A DNA stretch of 64,000 nt from Cupriavidus oxalaticus (GCF_004768545.1 NZ_CP038637.1:1-64000), one strand, 5' to 3'. Shown: positions 26,045-35,341, counted from the stretch's first letter. Made by a program: numbers and translations. The notes: generated by a model not told the origin, from the sequence alone.

Positions 26045-26531
26045 CAAGTACGTGGAACTTGGTGCGGGATTCTTCCTGACAGATGTCGACAGCTTCACGT
26101 TCGAAATCTGCGACGCCAACTCGTCAGACCCTGACGTCTACTACGGCCCGCTTGCGTGGAATGGTGGCGTGGGTCCAGCTTCCTCCCGACGCCTAGCCCT
26201 GGTCGAGCCGTCCCAAGCCAATGCCTATCTGGCAGCGATGATGGCCTACGACAGAGACGAAAGCGAACACCCCGGTGACATGCCTTCCTGGCCGGCTACG
26301 GCAACCGTATGCACAGCCGGATTGGAAGCAGGCCTCGCAGATCTCCATGGTCGCCAATTCGATAGCGAAGAAGTGCTGGTCAAAGCGGTCCGTCGCCTGA
26401 CGCGGTCTATGCCGCGGAAGATCTGGTCGGGATCGTCAAGCGCTGCTCGCCTGGAGTCTCTCAAGTTCGCCACGGAACGAATGCTCGGCAGCAACGCCGA
26501 GTCCATCAGCCGGTACGAAAAGATCCACTGA
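26037..26531 (+). CDS. Hypothetical protein
   Basis: 164 aa, beginning eight bases before the previous stop. It is acidic at first and basic later (RRLTRSMPRKIWSGSSSAAR). There is no signal peptide or membrane helix. It lies 15 bp before the cytosine methyltransferase, so it may be co-regulated with it. No family was recognised. Confidence 0.6.
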   Translation: MSNKYVELGAGFFLTDVDSFTFEICDANSSDPDVYYGPLAWNGGVGPASSRRLALVEPSQANAYLAAMMAYDRDESEHPGDMPSWPATATVCTAGLEAGLADLHGRQFDSEEVLVKAVRRLTRSMPRKIWSGSSSAARLESLKFATERMLGSNAESISRYEKIH

Positions 26532-26546
26532 CCACCAAAAACACCC

Positions 26547-28352
26547 ATGGACGGCTATTTCATTAAGACAATTGGTGCCAACCGCGGCAAGCCGCGTGTA
26601 TGGCTTCAGGGCCTCGAGCTGGAGCGCGCTGGCTTCGGGCCAGGCCAGAGTTACGAAGTCGAAGTGAAGGGCAAAAGCGTGGTGCTCACACTCAGCAAGG
26701 ACGGAACTCGTACTGTGACACCGAAGCAGGTTCGATCCCGGACGATGCCCGTAATCGACCTGAACAGCAACCAACTGCTGGCTGCGTTCGATGGCATGGC
26801 TGCGATCCGGATGGTGGTCAAGGATGGCCAAATCTACCTACTGCCGTTGGCATCTGAGCTGAAGAAGCAGGAGCGACTGCAGCGCCTGAGGTCGCGCATG
26901 GAGAATGGCGAGCCGTTGCGCATCGGCAGTCTCTCGCACGGCGGCGGCATCATGTCGCATGCCATCCATGCCGGCCTGCAGCGGGCAGGGCTCAAGGCGA
27001 AGCTCGAATTCGCGAACGAAATCCGTCCCGAGTTGCTTGAGCACGCGTCCGAGTTCAATGATGCCTGGTCAGAGGATACTGTCCCTCTTGCCGCACCGAT
27101 GCAGGAGCTGGCTTTTGATGATCGGGGCCTGGCTCACATACCGAAGGTCGAGATTCTAGAGGCAGGCATCCCCTGTTCGGGAGCGAGCCGAGCCGGAACG
27201 GCCAAACGCGGCCTCAAACATCCCGAGGCGCATCCGGAGGTCGGCCACCTGGTAGTCGCAGCGCTCGTCATCCTTAACAAGGCCGCGCCGGCAATTGTCA
27301 CTATCGAAAATGTGCCGACTTACGCCAATACGGCGTCCGCCAGCATTCTCCGCTCTCAACTCCGCGATCTCGGTTACACCACGCATGAACGCATTCTAAA
27401 TGGAAAGGAATGGGGTGCGATTGAAAATCGAGATCGTTGGTGTATGGTCGCTGTAACTCAGGGAATCGATTTCGACTTCGATCAGCTGATGCCGCCGAAA
27501 GCGATGTGCCAGGTTATTGGCGATCTACTCGAAGACATCCCAGCAGACGACGCTCGCTGGGGCACGATGAGAGGCCTTGTTGAAAAGGAGGCAAGGGATC
27601 TCGCCGCAGGCAAGAACTTCAAAATGCAGATCTACGATGCCCATGACGAAAATGTAGGAACGTTAACTAAAGGGTACGCCAAAATTAGGTCCACTGACCC
27701 GAAATTGCGGCATCCAGACAATCCTTCGCTTATGCGTCAATTCACGGCAACTGAGCATGCACGATTTAAACAAATTCCTTCCCATATTCTAGGCGATGCG
27801 TCTGAAACAATGAAGCACGAGATGGCCGGTCAATCGGTGATCTATGAGAAGTTCGCTGACGTCGGGCATCACATCGGCAACTCTGTGAACCGCTTTGCAG
27901 GGCGCCCAGAAGTGGAGATGCACAACCGGATTGCCCGGGGCTTCGAGGATCGACTCGGCGTGGACCAGGATGTCGCTCAGCTTGCCGCACAGGTTGTTGC
28001 AGACCTGCGGCGCGCAGAGCCAGGCGACGGTCGCTATGTCGGGCCGATTGTCGCCGTACGTCAGGATCTGGTCGTGCAGAAGATCGATGACGTGTCGGGC
28101 ATCCTGCACCAGGCCGTGGCATTGCGTGAGATGCCTAAACTTGGCCAAGCAGTCGAAATTCGCTATCGCGACGGCTCCGCTGTCGTGATGGCCGCGACCA
28201 ATACTACCGGACTGCCTGCACCGACACCGACCGACTCGCCCGCAGTCCGCAGCGCCAAGGAGAGGCTGCGTGCGGAGAGCGGGTCGGTCGCTATTCCTGA
28301 CGACTACAACGCCTTCGATACGCTTCCCAAGTCCACCAGGCTACGGATGTAA
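26547..28352 (+). CDS. Cytosine-5 DNA methyltransferase with SymE-like and KfrB-like ends
   Basis: 601 aa. Residues 1-60 (GANRGKPRVWLQGLELERAG) resemble the SymE/AbrB-like fold. The C5-methylase core follows with motif I (GSLSHGGGIMSHAIHAGLQ), motif IV with the catalytic Cys (EAGIPCSGAS), motif VI (VTIENVPTY), motif VIII (NRDRWCMVAV) and motif X (GHHIGNSV). Residues about 490-540 look like a KfrB domain (GPIVAVRQDLVVQKI, then LGQAVEIRYRDG). The end is STRLRM. No restriction enzyme is adjacent, so it is an orphan methylase that could modify the plasmid against host restriction. The tail suggests the enzyme may go where the other tailed proteins go; the target sequence is unknown. Confidence 0.85.
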   Translation: MDGYFIKTIGANRGKPRVWLQGLELERAGFGPGQSYEVEVKGKSVVLTLSKDGTRTVTPKQVRSRTMPVIDLNSNQLLAAFDGMAAIRMVVKDGQIYLLPLASELKKQERLQRLRSRMENGEPLRIGSLSHGGGIMSHAIHAGLQRAGLKAKLEFANEIRPELLEHASEFNDAWSEDTVPLAAPMQELAFDDRGLAHIPKVEILEAGIPCSGASRAGTAKRGLKHPEAHPEVGHLVVAALVILNKAAPAIVTIENVPTYANTASASILRSQLRDLGYTTHERILNGKEWGAIENRDRWCMVAVTQGIDFDFDQLMPPKAMCQVIGDLLEDIPADDARWGTMRGLVEKEARDLAAGKNFKMQIYDAHDENVGTLTKGYAKIRSTDPKLRHPDNPSLMRQFTATEHARFKQIPSHILGDASETMKHEMAGQSVIYEKFADVGHHIGNSVNRFAGRPEVEMHNRIARGFEDRLGVDQDVAQLAAQVVADLRRAEPGDGRYVGPIVAVRQDLVVQKIDDVSGILHQAVALREMPKLGQAVEIRYRDGSAVVMAATNTTGLPAPTPTDSPAVRSAKERLRAESGSVAIPDDYNAFDTLPKSTRLRM

Positions 28353-28389
28353 AGCTTCCCCCCCAACCACCTATTACCCAACCACACGT

Positions 28390-28929
28390 ATGAGCGATTT
28401 CAGACAAATTTCCGTTGAGTTCCGAGACATGGAGGCAACAGAGGCTCGTGAGCGGCAGGCCGCGAAAGATCGGGAGACAGCGGCGCGGGCCCACATGGTG
28501 GTCCGTGCTCGCGAAGCGTTCGAAGAGGCTGGCGTCTACCGCTACCTACGTGAACAGGCGGATGCTATGAAGCAGGAGGGTTACTCCTGTCGGTATGCGC
28601 GCGACGTTGTCGATTTCCGCGCGAACGTGTCCATCGCCTTTGTCGCAAAGCAGGGCGAACATATCGAGGACCGTAGCCAGTTCGGGCCGGGATTCGCAGG
28701 GGAGACTAATACGCATACCCTGAACATCGTTTCCGATGCTGACGGCGCAGTCCGCTTCGAGACTTGGAACGAGCTTGAAAGCAGTGCGCGAAAGACCTCG
28801 GTTAAGTCGTTGAGCGACCTGACGTTGGACGACGTCAAGGAGGCGTTCCGGGGTTTCGTGAGAGAGGCGTTTGTTGCTCGGAAGCTGCACGACGACCGGA
28901 AGGCTATCCGTCCGGCCTACCGAGGCTAG
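28390..28929 (+). CDS. Hypothetical protein
   Basis: 179 aa from ATG 28390. The first 60 residues are a charged helix (TEARERQAAKDRETAARAHM), followed by an alpha/beta part (NVSIAFVAKQGEHI, TLNIVSDADGAVRFETW). No known motif is visible. A terminator follows, ending the segment that began at 24820. Confidence 0.6.
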   Translation: MSDFRQISVEFRDMEATEARERQAAKDRETAARAHMVVRAREAFEEAGVYRYLREQADAMKQEGYSCRYARDVVDFRANVSIAFVAKQGEHIEDRSQFGPGFAGETNTHTLNIVSDADGAVRFETWNELESSARKTSVKSLSDLTLDDVKEAFRGFVREAFVARKLHDDRKAIRPAYRG

Positions 28930-28952
28930 TTGCCGCAAGCCACGGGCCTGAG

Positions 28953-28983
28953 GCGGGCAACGATAGCCCGGGCCCGCTTTTTC
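28953..28983 (+). terminator. Rho-independent terminator
   Basis: GCGGGC (28953-28958) and GCCCGC (28972-28977) pair, followed by TTTTT. It closes the methyltransferase segment. Confidence 0.75.
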
Positions 28984-29500
28984 TGCGCGCTGCCGCGTAG
29001 CCGGTGTCCACTGTCCCCATGACGATAGCCGGCCTGCATTCCTTTGGTGCAGGCCGTAAGCGTCGTCAAGCTGCAACTCGGTTGCCCTTCGAACCATAAT
29101 AATTTGGGGCTTTGGTGGGCCAGCGCATGCTGTTTCCGCCATCGGCGCAGCGACTAGCGCTTTCGTCCCTGGCCGCACGCAGTTGCATTAACAAGTCGAT
29201 CTCGAAGTCCGTCGCCTTACGATGGCTACATGACGCGGTTCACGACGGCCTCCCTTGCGGAACACTATGGGTCGCCTATAGTGAGTCACTATCCCCAGAC
29301 TGAAATCGTCAAATATAGAGACGCGTCTATTGCCAGTCTAGGGAGAGGGGATGGTCCTTGGTTCGACGCGCTCTCACAAAGCTAAGCAGTTCGCCGTGGG
29401 CTAATAGCTCGGTCGGCCCATAGTTTTGATGGAGTTAAGTTACTGAAGCCAACTTAGCGTTACTAACGTGAATTTATGGCGCAGTGAGGGAGGTGTAAAA
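28984..29500. other. Gene-poor junction before the MACPF-like gene
   Basis: No convincing gene was seen. It holds an 8-bp hairpin (GGCCTGCA/TGCAGGCC, 29031-29055), a small one (GCAAC-TCG-GTTGC), and a palindrome with 7-bp arms around one G (29278-29292). A 51-codon frame from ATG 29230 could be a remnant. The stretch probably marks the boundary of the acquired gene that follows. Confidence 0.4.
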
Positions 29501-31363
29501 ATGGCAAATAATGACCTCTGGCCTAAATCTTTTCGACAATTCGATAATAACGGACCATTAGTCCAGTCACTGGCTGAGAAGACCGTGCCGGTTAGTGGTT
29601 CGGTCTATGTCGGAATTGGGTATGAGCCGCGCACAAACACTTCGAGAAATCGCGCACTCAAGGAGGATGTGACTCCACCGAAGGCGGAGCCGACTAATAA
29701 ACCGGTATATGCGTTTCAATATGTTGAAAGCTATTCGGAAATTGCTAGTCACCTAAGCGTCTCAATGTCAGCCGGGTACGGAGCTGAGGGTATATCAGGC
29801 GGCGGCGCCAGCTTAAGCATCTTCAAGAGCACGCGGATCGAGAGATCGCGTGCCTACGTCGTATTTAGAATGCGAATGATCGCAAATGAGAAAACAACGC
29901 AAAGTGCAAAGCTGAATGATGAAGTCTTGAAGTTGATTACAAAAAAGCAGTATCCCTCATTGGTCGAGAAATACGGTACGTCCTACGCCAAAACGGTGAG
30001 ATACGGCGGCGAGCTTGCAGCGATACTCGAGTTTAAATCGGATAGCCAGGTTGATACGGAAAAATTCCACCAAGAGATTGATTTCGCGGTCGGGGAAGCG
30101 CGAGCAGAGGCGAGTATGGACTCGTCTATCATGAAGCTTACCAAAGGAAGAAGTGTTGCAATCACGTATGCACAATCAGGCGGCACCACGGGCCATAATC
30201 AGAATGGGGTATTTGCCATCACTATCGATGAGCTAATTCAAAGAATTAGGAGTTTTGCTGGCGAGGTGTGGGGAACAAACGGTCTAGATGGGAGTACGGT
30301 GCCGATAGAAGCAGACATGGCAAGCTTGCGGCAGGCAACTAATTGGCCCGCCGAGGACAACACTAATCTCGACTATCCATATCCACCGGATATTGAATCA
30401 ACGGCTATGTCTGTAGACATGCTTTATCAAAAGCTTAGCGAAATTGATTCAATTTTATCGTCACCCGCAGTAATTGCCCCAAGCGTGCGCGAGGCTGCGT
30501 CGGCAATGCGACCGTACCTGGAGTATCAATCCCTCCAAGCCAAACTAGCGCTGATCGGTGCGATGGCAAGTACCGTATCGCCAATTGTAGTAAAAGGCGA
30601 GAGTTTTTATCAGTATCGCATAAGGGGGATGCTTAACGTATGGCCGTCCGCGAGCAGAGAGAACGCAGGGGGTGACATTGATTTGACTAGTCCCGATAAA
30701 GGTCAACTTGCAACGAAACTTTTTGGCGCCGAAATTCCCTTCGAAGTGAGACCATGGCCTGACGTTAAATTAACCGATGATTGGGGATATCAAGGAGAAC
30801 TGGATAAAGCAGCGCAAGCGGATGACTCAAGGATACAAATGTTTGCCGTCGGCCACCACGTTGCATGCTGGCAAGATGGTGGAAATCCGGACGCGCTCGC
30901 GGCGCAACTTGCCGGAAAAGCTAGCCCGGAAGCGAAAAACGATGGAATATTCGCATACGCCCTCAAGCATCCGAAGACGTCCGGAGGAAAGAGGTGCGGA
31001 TATAGCGTCGTTCATTTTTTGGCTTTCCGAATCAACGTCCCTGACAAGACTCTCCTGCCACCGCTGCCAAGTATTCCTCAGACGGAGATAGTTGCGTCGC
31101 TACAGCAAGAGCCACCCAAGTATCTAGGCGAAGATAAATGGGTTCTCCCATTTTCTGTCAACAGCCCGTCTGCAAAGAGCTGTGGTGCCTATACGATCAC
31201 CGTGCATCAGAAATCTGCCCAAGGGAAGAGAAGGGAAACCGAAATATCGGCATATTGGATTGGTCTAGTACCGGATCTAAAGCTAAAGAATACGATTACT
31301 GTTGACAGCGGATGGGAAGTTGAGTCTTTTTCTGTGACGCTAAATTCAGCGTACGGAGAATGA
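29501..31363 (+). CDS. MACPF/perforin-like protein
   Basis: 620 aa from ATG 29501 (GGGAGGT six bases upstream). Near residue 165 is the MACPF/CDC signature in a bacterial form, EKYGTSYAKTVRYGGELAAI, preceded by the Gly-rich strand SAGYGAEGISGGGASLSIF. MACPF proteins are pore-formers or pore-like scaffolds with membrane-inserting helical clusters. No signal peptide was seen, so secretion would need another route or the protein works inside the cell. The C-terminal third contains a beta-rich part and scattered Cys. The gene is clearly AT-richer than its neighbours, a sign of recent acquisition. Function on the plasmid is unknown. Confidence 0.6.
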   Translation: MANNDLWPKSFRQFDNNGPLVQSLAEKTVPVSGSVYVGIGYEPRTNTSRNRALKEDVTPPKAEPTNKPVYAFQYVESYSEIASHLSVSMSAGYGAEGISGGGASLSIFKSTRIERSRAYVVFRMRMIANEKTTQSAKLNDEVLKLITKKQYPSLVEKYGTSYAKTVRYGGELAAILEFKSDSQVDTEKFHQEIDFAVGEARAEASMDSSIMKLTKGRSVAITYAQSGGTTGHNQNGVFAITIDELIQRIRSFAGEVWGTNGLDGSTVPIEADMASLRQATNWPAEDNTNLDYPYPPDIESTAMSVDMLYQKLSEIDSILSSPAVIAPSVREAASAMRPYLEYQSLQAKLALIGAMASTVSPIVVKGESFYQYRIRGMLNVWPSASRENAGGDIDLTSPDKGQLATKLFGAEIPFEVRPWPDVKLTDDWGYQGELDKAAQADDSRIQMFAVGHHVACWQDGGNPDALAAQLAGKASPEAKNDGIFAYALKHPKTSGGKRCGYSVVHFLAFRINVPDKTLLPPLPSIPQTEIVASLQQEPPKYLGEDKWVLPFSVNSPSAKSCGAYTITVHQKSAQGKRRETEISAYWIGLVPDLKLKNTITVDSGWEVESFSVTLNSAYGE

Positions 31364-31438
31364 ACTACAGCAGCATGCCAAGTTGCTTGAAGGCGATTGG
31401 TTCCTGGTCGGGGAATCCAAGCAAGCGCTATCGGGATG

Positions 31439-32506
31439 CTACTCTCGCTGGACTCGGGGCCTGTGGCTACGTCGATAGCGCCAGGCGCGTTTGATTGCCC
31501 TGTTCCGAGCGCTGACACCGCGGCGCACCAGTAGCGTCTGGCGCTGATATTCCGCTTCCATTTCTGTGATCGCGGTGCGAAGCTTTGCCATCTCGACGGC
31601 AGTCGTCTGCATCAAGCTGTCCCTATCACTTCTCGCCTGGGCAAGATCTCGCTGCAATTGCTCGTTCTGGCCAGCCAAGCGCTGCTGCTGGCCTTCGGCA
31701 GCTTCTTTCGCAGCCAGAAGGCTCTCACAGCGCCCTAGAGCCTCGGCCACCCGCCTCTCTGAGCTTTCGAGCGCCAACCTGTCCCGCAGCGCGGCCTGCT
31801 TGAAATCATCTGCAACGGCCAACAGTCGGCGCTGTTCATTCATTAGCTGCTCGACCTGTTGTCGAACCCCATTGAGAGCTTGCGCGGCTAGCTCGGCCTC
31901 CTGCCGGCGCAACTGCTGCGTATTCTCGAATTCGGCCTTCCACTCTGCAGCACTAGCCTCTGCCGCCGACCGGACGGCCTTCTCGGCCACGACCGCTTGG
32001 TCCAGCTCCGCTACCTTTTTCAGAAGCTGCTCGTTCTCCTCAAGTAGCGTGGCGTTTCGCGCGGCCAACTCATCGGATTGGGCCTGCAGCTGATCGCGTT
32101 GCTCAGTGATGTCCATCACCTGGCGAACGGCTTGCTCCCGTACCTCCTTGGTGGTTGCTTCGGACTGCGCCACCGCGGCTTGCCAGACGTCAGACGCCAC
32201 CTGACTTAAGTGATCCAGCAGGATCTCAGGGACGTCGGGGCGCTGAATGCGAATCCGGGATGTCTGCCGCAATGTCTCCCAGAAGCTGTTGATCTCCTCT
32301 TGCGCGGTACTCATGCTCGGCGACCGCCCGTTGTCCGCCAGCAAGCTGACAACGCGTTGCGCGCTCGGTCGCTGTCCAAACGTGAAGAACAGCTCTCTTG
32401 CAAGCTCCCGGATCTGGTCTCGATAACCGGAGCGCCCGGGAAAGCGCTCTTTGATGCGCTGGACGTGATCCAGCAACTGCAATTCGGGGGATTCAAGGGG
32501 CGGCAT
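31439..32506 (-). CDS. kfrA: KfrA-like plasmid DNA-binding coiled-coil protein
   Basis: 355 aa from ATG 32506, beginning MPPLESPELQLL; a longer start at 32545 lacks a good ribosome-binding site. The N-terminal 110 residues match the KfrA DNA-binding domain (RELARELFFTFGQRPSAQRV and SMSTAQEEINSFWETLR). A very long Ala/Glu/Gln-rich coiled coil follows to about 330, and a basic end (RRSHRPRVQRE). KfrA proteins autoregulate and aid stable inheritance by forming filaments or nucleoid-like clusters. It is divergent from parB, with two palindromes between them that may be its operators. Confidence 0.85.
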   Translation of the reverse strand: MPPLESPELQLLDHVQRIKERFPGRSGYRDQIRELARELFFTFGQRPSAQRVVSLLADNGRSPSMSTAQEEINSFWETLRQTSRIRIQRPDVPEILLDHLSQVASDVWQAAVAQSEATTKEVREQAVRQVMDITEQRDQLQAQSDELAARNATLLEENEQLLKKVAELDQAVVAEKAVRSAAEASAAEWKAEFENTQQLRRQEAELAAQALNGVRQQVEQLMNEQRRLLAVADDFKQAALRDRLALESSERRVAEALGRCESLLAAKEAAEGQQQRLAGQNEQLQRDLAQARSDRDSLMQTTAVEMAKLRTAITEMEAEYQRQTLLVRRGVSARNRAIKRAWRYRRSHRPRVQRE

Positions 32507-32584
32507 GATAGTTTCCGTGCACTTGCGGTTCCTTGAATAGTACACCGCATCGCTGCATTAATACAGTAAAAGTACCGCGTAATA

Positions 32585-32600
32585 CGTTATAAAAATAACG
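32585..32600. promoter_or_regulatory. Palindrome 1 in the kfrA-parB intergenic region
   Basis: CGTTAT and ATAACG flank AAAA. It is a possible regulator site upstream of kfrA. Confidence 0.4.
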
Positions 32601-32612
32601 CTTCCGCGTTGA

Positions 32613-32642
32613 AATTTGACATAGCTCTAGATATGTCAAATT
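32613..32642. promoter_or_regulatory. Palindrome 2, probable KfrA or ParB operator
   Basis: Perfect 11-bp arms, AATTTGACATA (32613-32623) and TATGTCAAATT (32632-32642), are separated by 8 bp. It contains TTGACA-type -35 sequence, so binding would affect promoters in the divergent region. KfrA autoregulation makes it the favoured ligand, by inference. Confidence 0.6.
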
Positions 32643-32652
32643 GCATAACGTA

Positions 32653-32671
32653 GTATCGATACGTACGATAT
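32653..32671. promoter_or_regulatory. Variant backbone operator ahead of parB
   Basis: GTATC (32653-32657) and GATAT (32667-32671) are separated by 9 bp, one more than in the other sites. It also contains the palindrome GTATCGATAC. A looser member of the group, about 75 bp before the parB start. Confidence 0.4.
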
Positions 32672-32745
32672 ACTGAGCGCATCAGGCAGCAGCACAGCTG
32701 CCGCGCGACGACCGGCCACGGTCACTTTTCACGGGAGAATTCAGG

Positions 32746-33735
32746 ATGAACAATACGAGCAAGCCGCTGCCTTCCCTGAAGGCCATGGCCGAAAAGAAGC
32801 TCGATGGCATTGGCAAGCAGACGATCTACAGGCTGGACCCGCGCCTGGTGAAGGTGCGCCCCGGGCACAACGGACGGATCAAGAGCGTGGGGCTACGGGC
32901 CCACATCGACACCATGAAGGTGTCGATGCGTACCGCGGGCACGGCGGCTTTCCCGCCGATTGATGTGGAAGTCGAAGACGGCGAGATCTGGCTGGTCGAC
33001 GGCGAGTGTCGAACCACTGCCGCCATCGAGTTGATGGACGAAGGCCACGAGCAACTCTATCTTGAAGCGCGGCAGTGGCGAGGATCGGAGGACGAGCGCA
33101 CCGCGCACATGCTCACTTCCAACCAAGGTCGTGGCTTCAATGGCCTGGAGCTGGGTCACATTTACCTCCGCCTGCGGCGCATGGGCTGGTCGATCCAGAG
33201 GATCTGCGAGCGCAACGGCAAGTCTGATACGCATGTCCAACAGATGATCCTGCTGGCAGAATCGCCTCTTGAACTGCAAGGCCTGCTGGCAGGCGAAAAG
33301 GTCGGGACGGATGCGGCGGTCGCGGCGATCCAGAAGTACGGGATGAAGCGTGCGCTAGAAGTCCTGCGCGGTATGGTGGAGAAGAACGGGGGGCAGAAGA
33401 AGATCACCAAGACTGCGGTGCTCGGGCGCGCGTTCTCCCGCACGACGGTCAACGACTTGGTCGAGTCACTGGACACCTTCTACAATCGGCTGTCGGAGCG
33501 CCAGCGGGCCGAGATCTCGACGCTCCTCGACAACAACGTCGCGGAGTTGGCAGGCAAGACAATCACGTTGCCCGCGGCCAGCCTAAAGGGCCTGATCGAT
33601 GCACGGCACAAGGTCGAAACCGAACGCCAGAAGCATATGAAGAAGGATGCCAAGGCGAACAGCAAGAGAAATGCGGAAGCGCCTGTCGGGCACGACGACG
33701 AAAGCTTTGAGATTGCAGATCTGTGCAAGGGCTGA
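32746..33735 (+). CDS. parB: ParB/KorB-like partition protein
   Basis: 329 aa with ribosome-binding site GGGAGAA. The ParB N-terminal domain carries VDGECRTTAAIEL (the DGxxR box) and LTSNQGRGFNGLELG (the arginine box, altered). A helix-turn-helix follows around 145-170 (GWSIQRICERNGKSDTHVQQ), then a helical C-terminal dimerisation part and a Lys-rich tail. ParB proteins bind centromere sites and use CTP, and KorB-type members also act as global repressors. No ParA gene was found beside it, so its role may be regulatory. It is a candidate for binding the 20-bp operators. Confidence 0.85.
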   Translation: MNNTSKPLPSLKAMAEKKLDGIGKQTIYRLDPRLVKVRPGHNGRIKSVGLRAHIDTMKVSMRTAGTAAFPPIDVEVEDGEIWLVDGECRTTAAIELMDEGHEQLYLEARQWRGSEDERTAHMLTSNQGRGFNGLELGHIYLRLRRMGWSIQRICERNGKSDTHVQQMILLAESPLELQGLLAGEKVGTDAAVAAIQKYGMKRALEVLRGMVEKNGGQKKITKTAVLGRAFSRTTVNDLVESLDTFYNRLSERQRAEISTLLDNNVAELAGKTITLPAASLKGLIDARHKVETERQKHMKKDAKANSKRNAEAPVGHDDESFEIADLCKG

Positions 33736-33770
33736 GCCCACAGCGAACCATCAACTCGACAACGGACAGA

Positions 33771-35003
33771 ATGTCGGACTCACTCGCCCTGCGCCCTACT
33801 CTCACGACACCCAGCGAAGCCTTTGCGATGCTAAGGAAGCGCACGCTTCCACGACATCTGGATGGCAGCGCTGGAAGCAATCGAAGTCCCGGTCGGCAGC
33901 AGGTTGCAGCCGACCGGGACTGGGATGCCATCGAGCTATGGCTCAGCCAGTATAAGGAGGGCAGTCCAACGTTCCTCGCATACGAGAAGGAAGTCTCGCG
34001 CTTTTACGTCTGGGTCCTGCTGACCCTGCAAAAGCCGCTCTCCTCCGTCGTTCATGAAGACTGGTTGCGCTATACCGAATTTCTGGTGGACCCGCAACCT
34101 GCGGCGCTGTGGGTTGGGCCAAAGCGGCCTCGGCTAGGCCGTGACGGGCGCGTATCCGATGCGTACAAACCGTTTGCCGGACCGCTGCAGCCAAAAAGCA
34201 TCGCCCTCGCCGAGCGCGCCATCTGGCGGATGTTCTCGTGGCTGCGAGACGCCGGCTATCTGGCCGGCAACCCGTTGCTGACGCTTTCCCGGCGCGGTTC
34301 GCCAGTTGTGAAGGCGAGGCGCACCAATCGGATGCTGGAGGACGACCAGTGGCTGTGCCTGCTGAACTGGCTTGCCGCTTCCAAGCGGGATACGGTCAAT
34401 GAACGTCGCCAGTATGCGCGCAACCGCTGGCTGATCGCCCTCTTCTATTCGACCGGCATTCGCAGCAGCGAAGCCTTGACCGCGACAATGGGCGACATTG
34501 AGAGGATCAAGGATCTCCGGACACAAAAGAGCCGCGCCTTCCTCCACGTCACCGGTAAGGGGTCGAAGCCGCGAGAAATCCCGCTGACCGACGAAGTGCT
34601 GCACGAACTGAGCCTGTACCGCCAGTCATTCGGGTTGTCCGCCTCAATCGCTCCTCGCGAAGAGACGCCGCTGATCTTCTCGATCCATGTCAAGGAAAGA
34701 CTCCGTCCGCTCACACGGCAAGCCTTGTACACCGTCTTCAAGGGGATGTTCGAGGCAGCCGCTGAGACGCTGGAGGATAAAGCGGCTGCGGACCATCTAA
34801 AGGCCGCTTCGACGCACTGGCTGCGTCATATGGCAGCGTCGGCAATGCTGCGTAACGGCACGCCCCTGCTGGTGGTCCGTGACGTGCTGGGCCATGCCGA
34901 CCTATCAACCACATCGCTGTACTCGCACTCGCAAGTTCTGGACATGCATCGGGAAGTGGAAGCGCACAATCACCTCGATCTCCACCAGGCAAGCAAGGAA
35001 TGA
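33771..35003 (+). CDS. Tyrosine recombinase (phage-integrase family)
   Basis: 410 aa from ATG 33771 with GGA five bases upstream. The N-terminal SAM-like core-binding domain covers about 50-200. Catalytic residues are visible: Arg in STGIRSSEAL, Lys in VTGKGSKPREIPLT, HxxR in THWLRHMAASAML, the second His in GHADLSTTS, and Tyr in SLYSH. It probably resolves plasmid dimers or integrates the element. A shufflon invertase role cannot be excluded, although it lies 30 kb from pilV. No att sites could be identified by eye. Confidence 0.85.
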   Translation: MSDSLALRPTLTTPSEAFAMLRKRTLPRHLDGSAGSNRSPGRQQVAADRDWDAIELWLSQYKEGSPTFLAYEKEVSRFYVWVLLTLQKPLSSVVHEDWLRYTEFLVDPQPAALWVGPKRPRLGRDGRVSDAYKPFAGPLQPKSIALAERAIWRMFSWLRDAGYLAGNPLLTLSRRGSPVVKARRTNRMLEDDQWLCLLNWLAASKRDTVNERRQYARNRWLIALFYSTGIRSSEALTATMGDIERIKDLRTQKSRAFLHVTGKGSKPREIPLTDEVLHELSLYRQSFGLSASIAPREETPLIFSIHVKERLRPLTRQALYTVFKGMFEAAAETLEDKAAADHLKAASTHWLRHMAASAMLRNGTPLLVVRDVLGHADLSTTSLYSHSQVLDMHREVEAHNHLDLHQASKE

Positions 35004-35094
35004 AACAAGTCAGCAGCCGGCCTTGGCCGACCGTTGAAGGACCATACCGAAGTCGGCCTTCGAATGGCTTACAACTACTCAGGAAGGGCTAACC

Positions 35095-35313
35095 ATGCGA
35101 CCTGGCAACATATGCCGGCACGACTACCAGCCGGGAATCTACGATGGCGCCGCATGGCGCTGCCAATACTGCGGCACACCTCGACCACAACAGAACACCA
35201 TGCAGATCTGTCCGGCAGCCGAGGATGGCGACGACTTCGCCGCCATGTTTTGTGATCAGGCAGGTGAAACCTGTTGTGTCTTAGCTCCTGATTGTGGGCC
35301 GAAGAGAACGTAG
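35095..35313 (+). CDS. Small Cys-rich protein, possible zinc ribbon
   Basis: 72 aa behind AGGAAGGG. It has CxxC (CQYCG) and further Cys/His (ICRHDY, CCVLAPDC). An overlapping frame at 35034-35255 looks less likely because it lacks a ribosome-binding site. A small metal-binding protein is suggested; function unknown. Confidence 0.45.
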   Translation: MRPGNICRHDYQPGIYDGAAWRCQYCGTPRPQQNTMQICPAAEDGDDFAAMFCDQAGETCCVLAPDCGPKRT

Positions 35314-35341
35314 CCTCATTTCATGTTTATCGCTATTTTTA

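Noticed and set aside
29275..29295. Short match to a reversed phage T7 promoter (CCTATAGTGAGTC)
   Set aside because: Only 13 bases match and they form a local palindrome; the rest of the promoter differs. Probably chance.
29230..29385. 51-codon frame upstream of the MACPF-like gene
   Set aside because: No ribosome-binding site and no recognisable sequence; kept only as a possible remnant.
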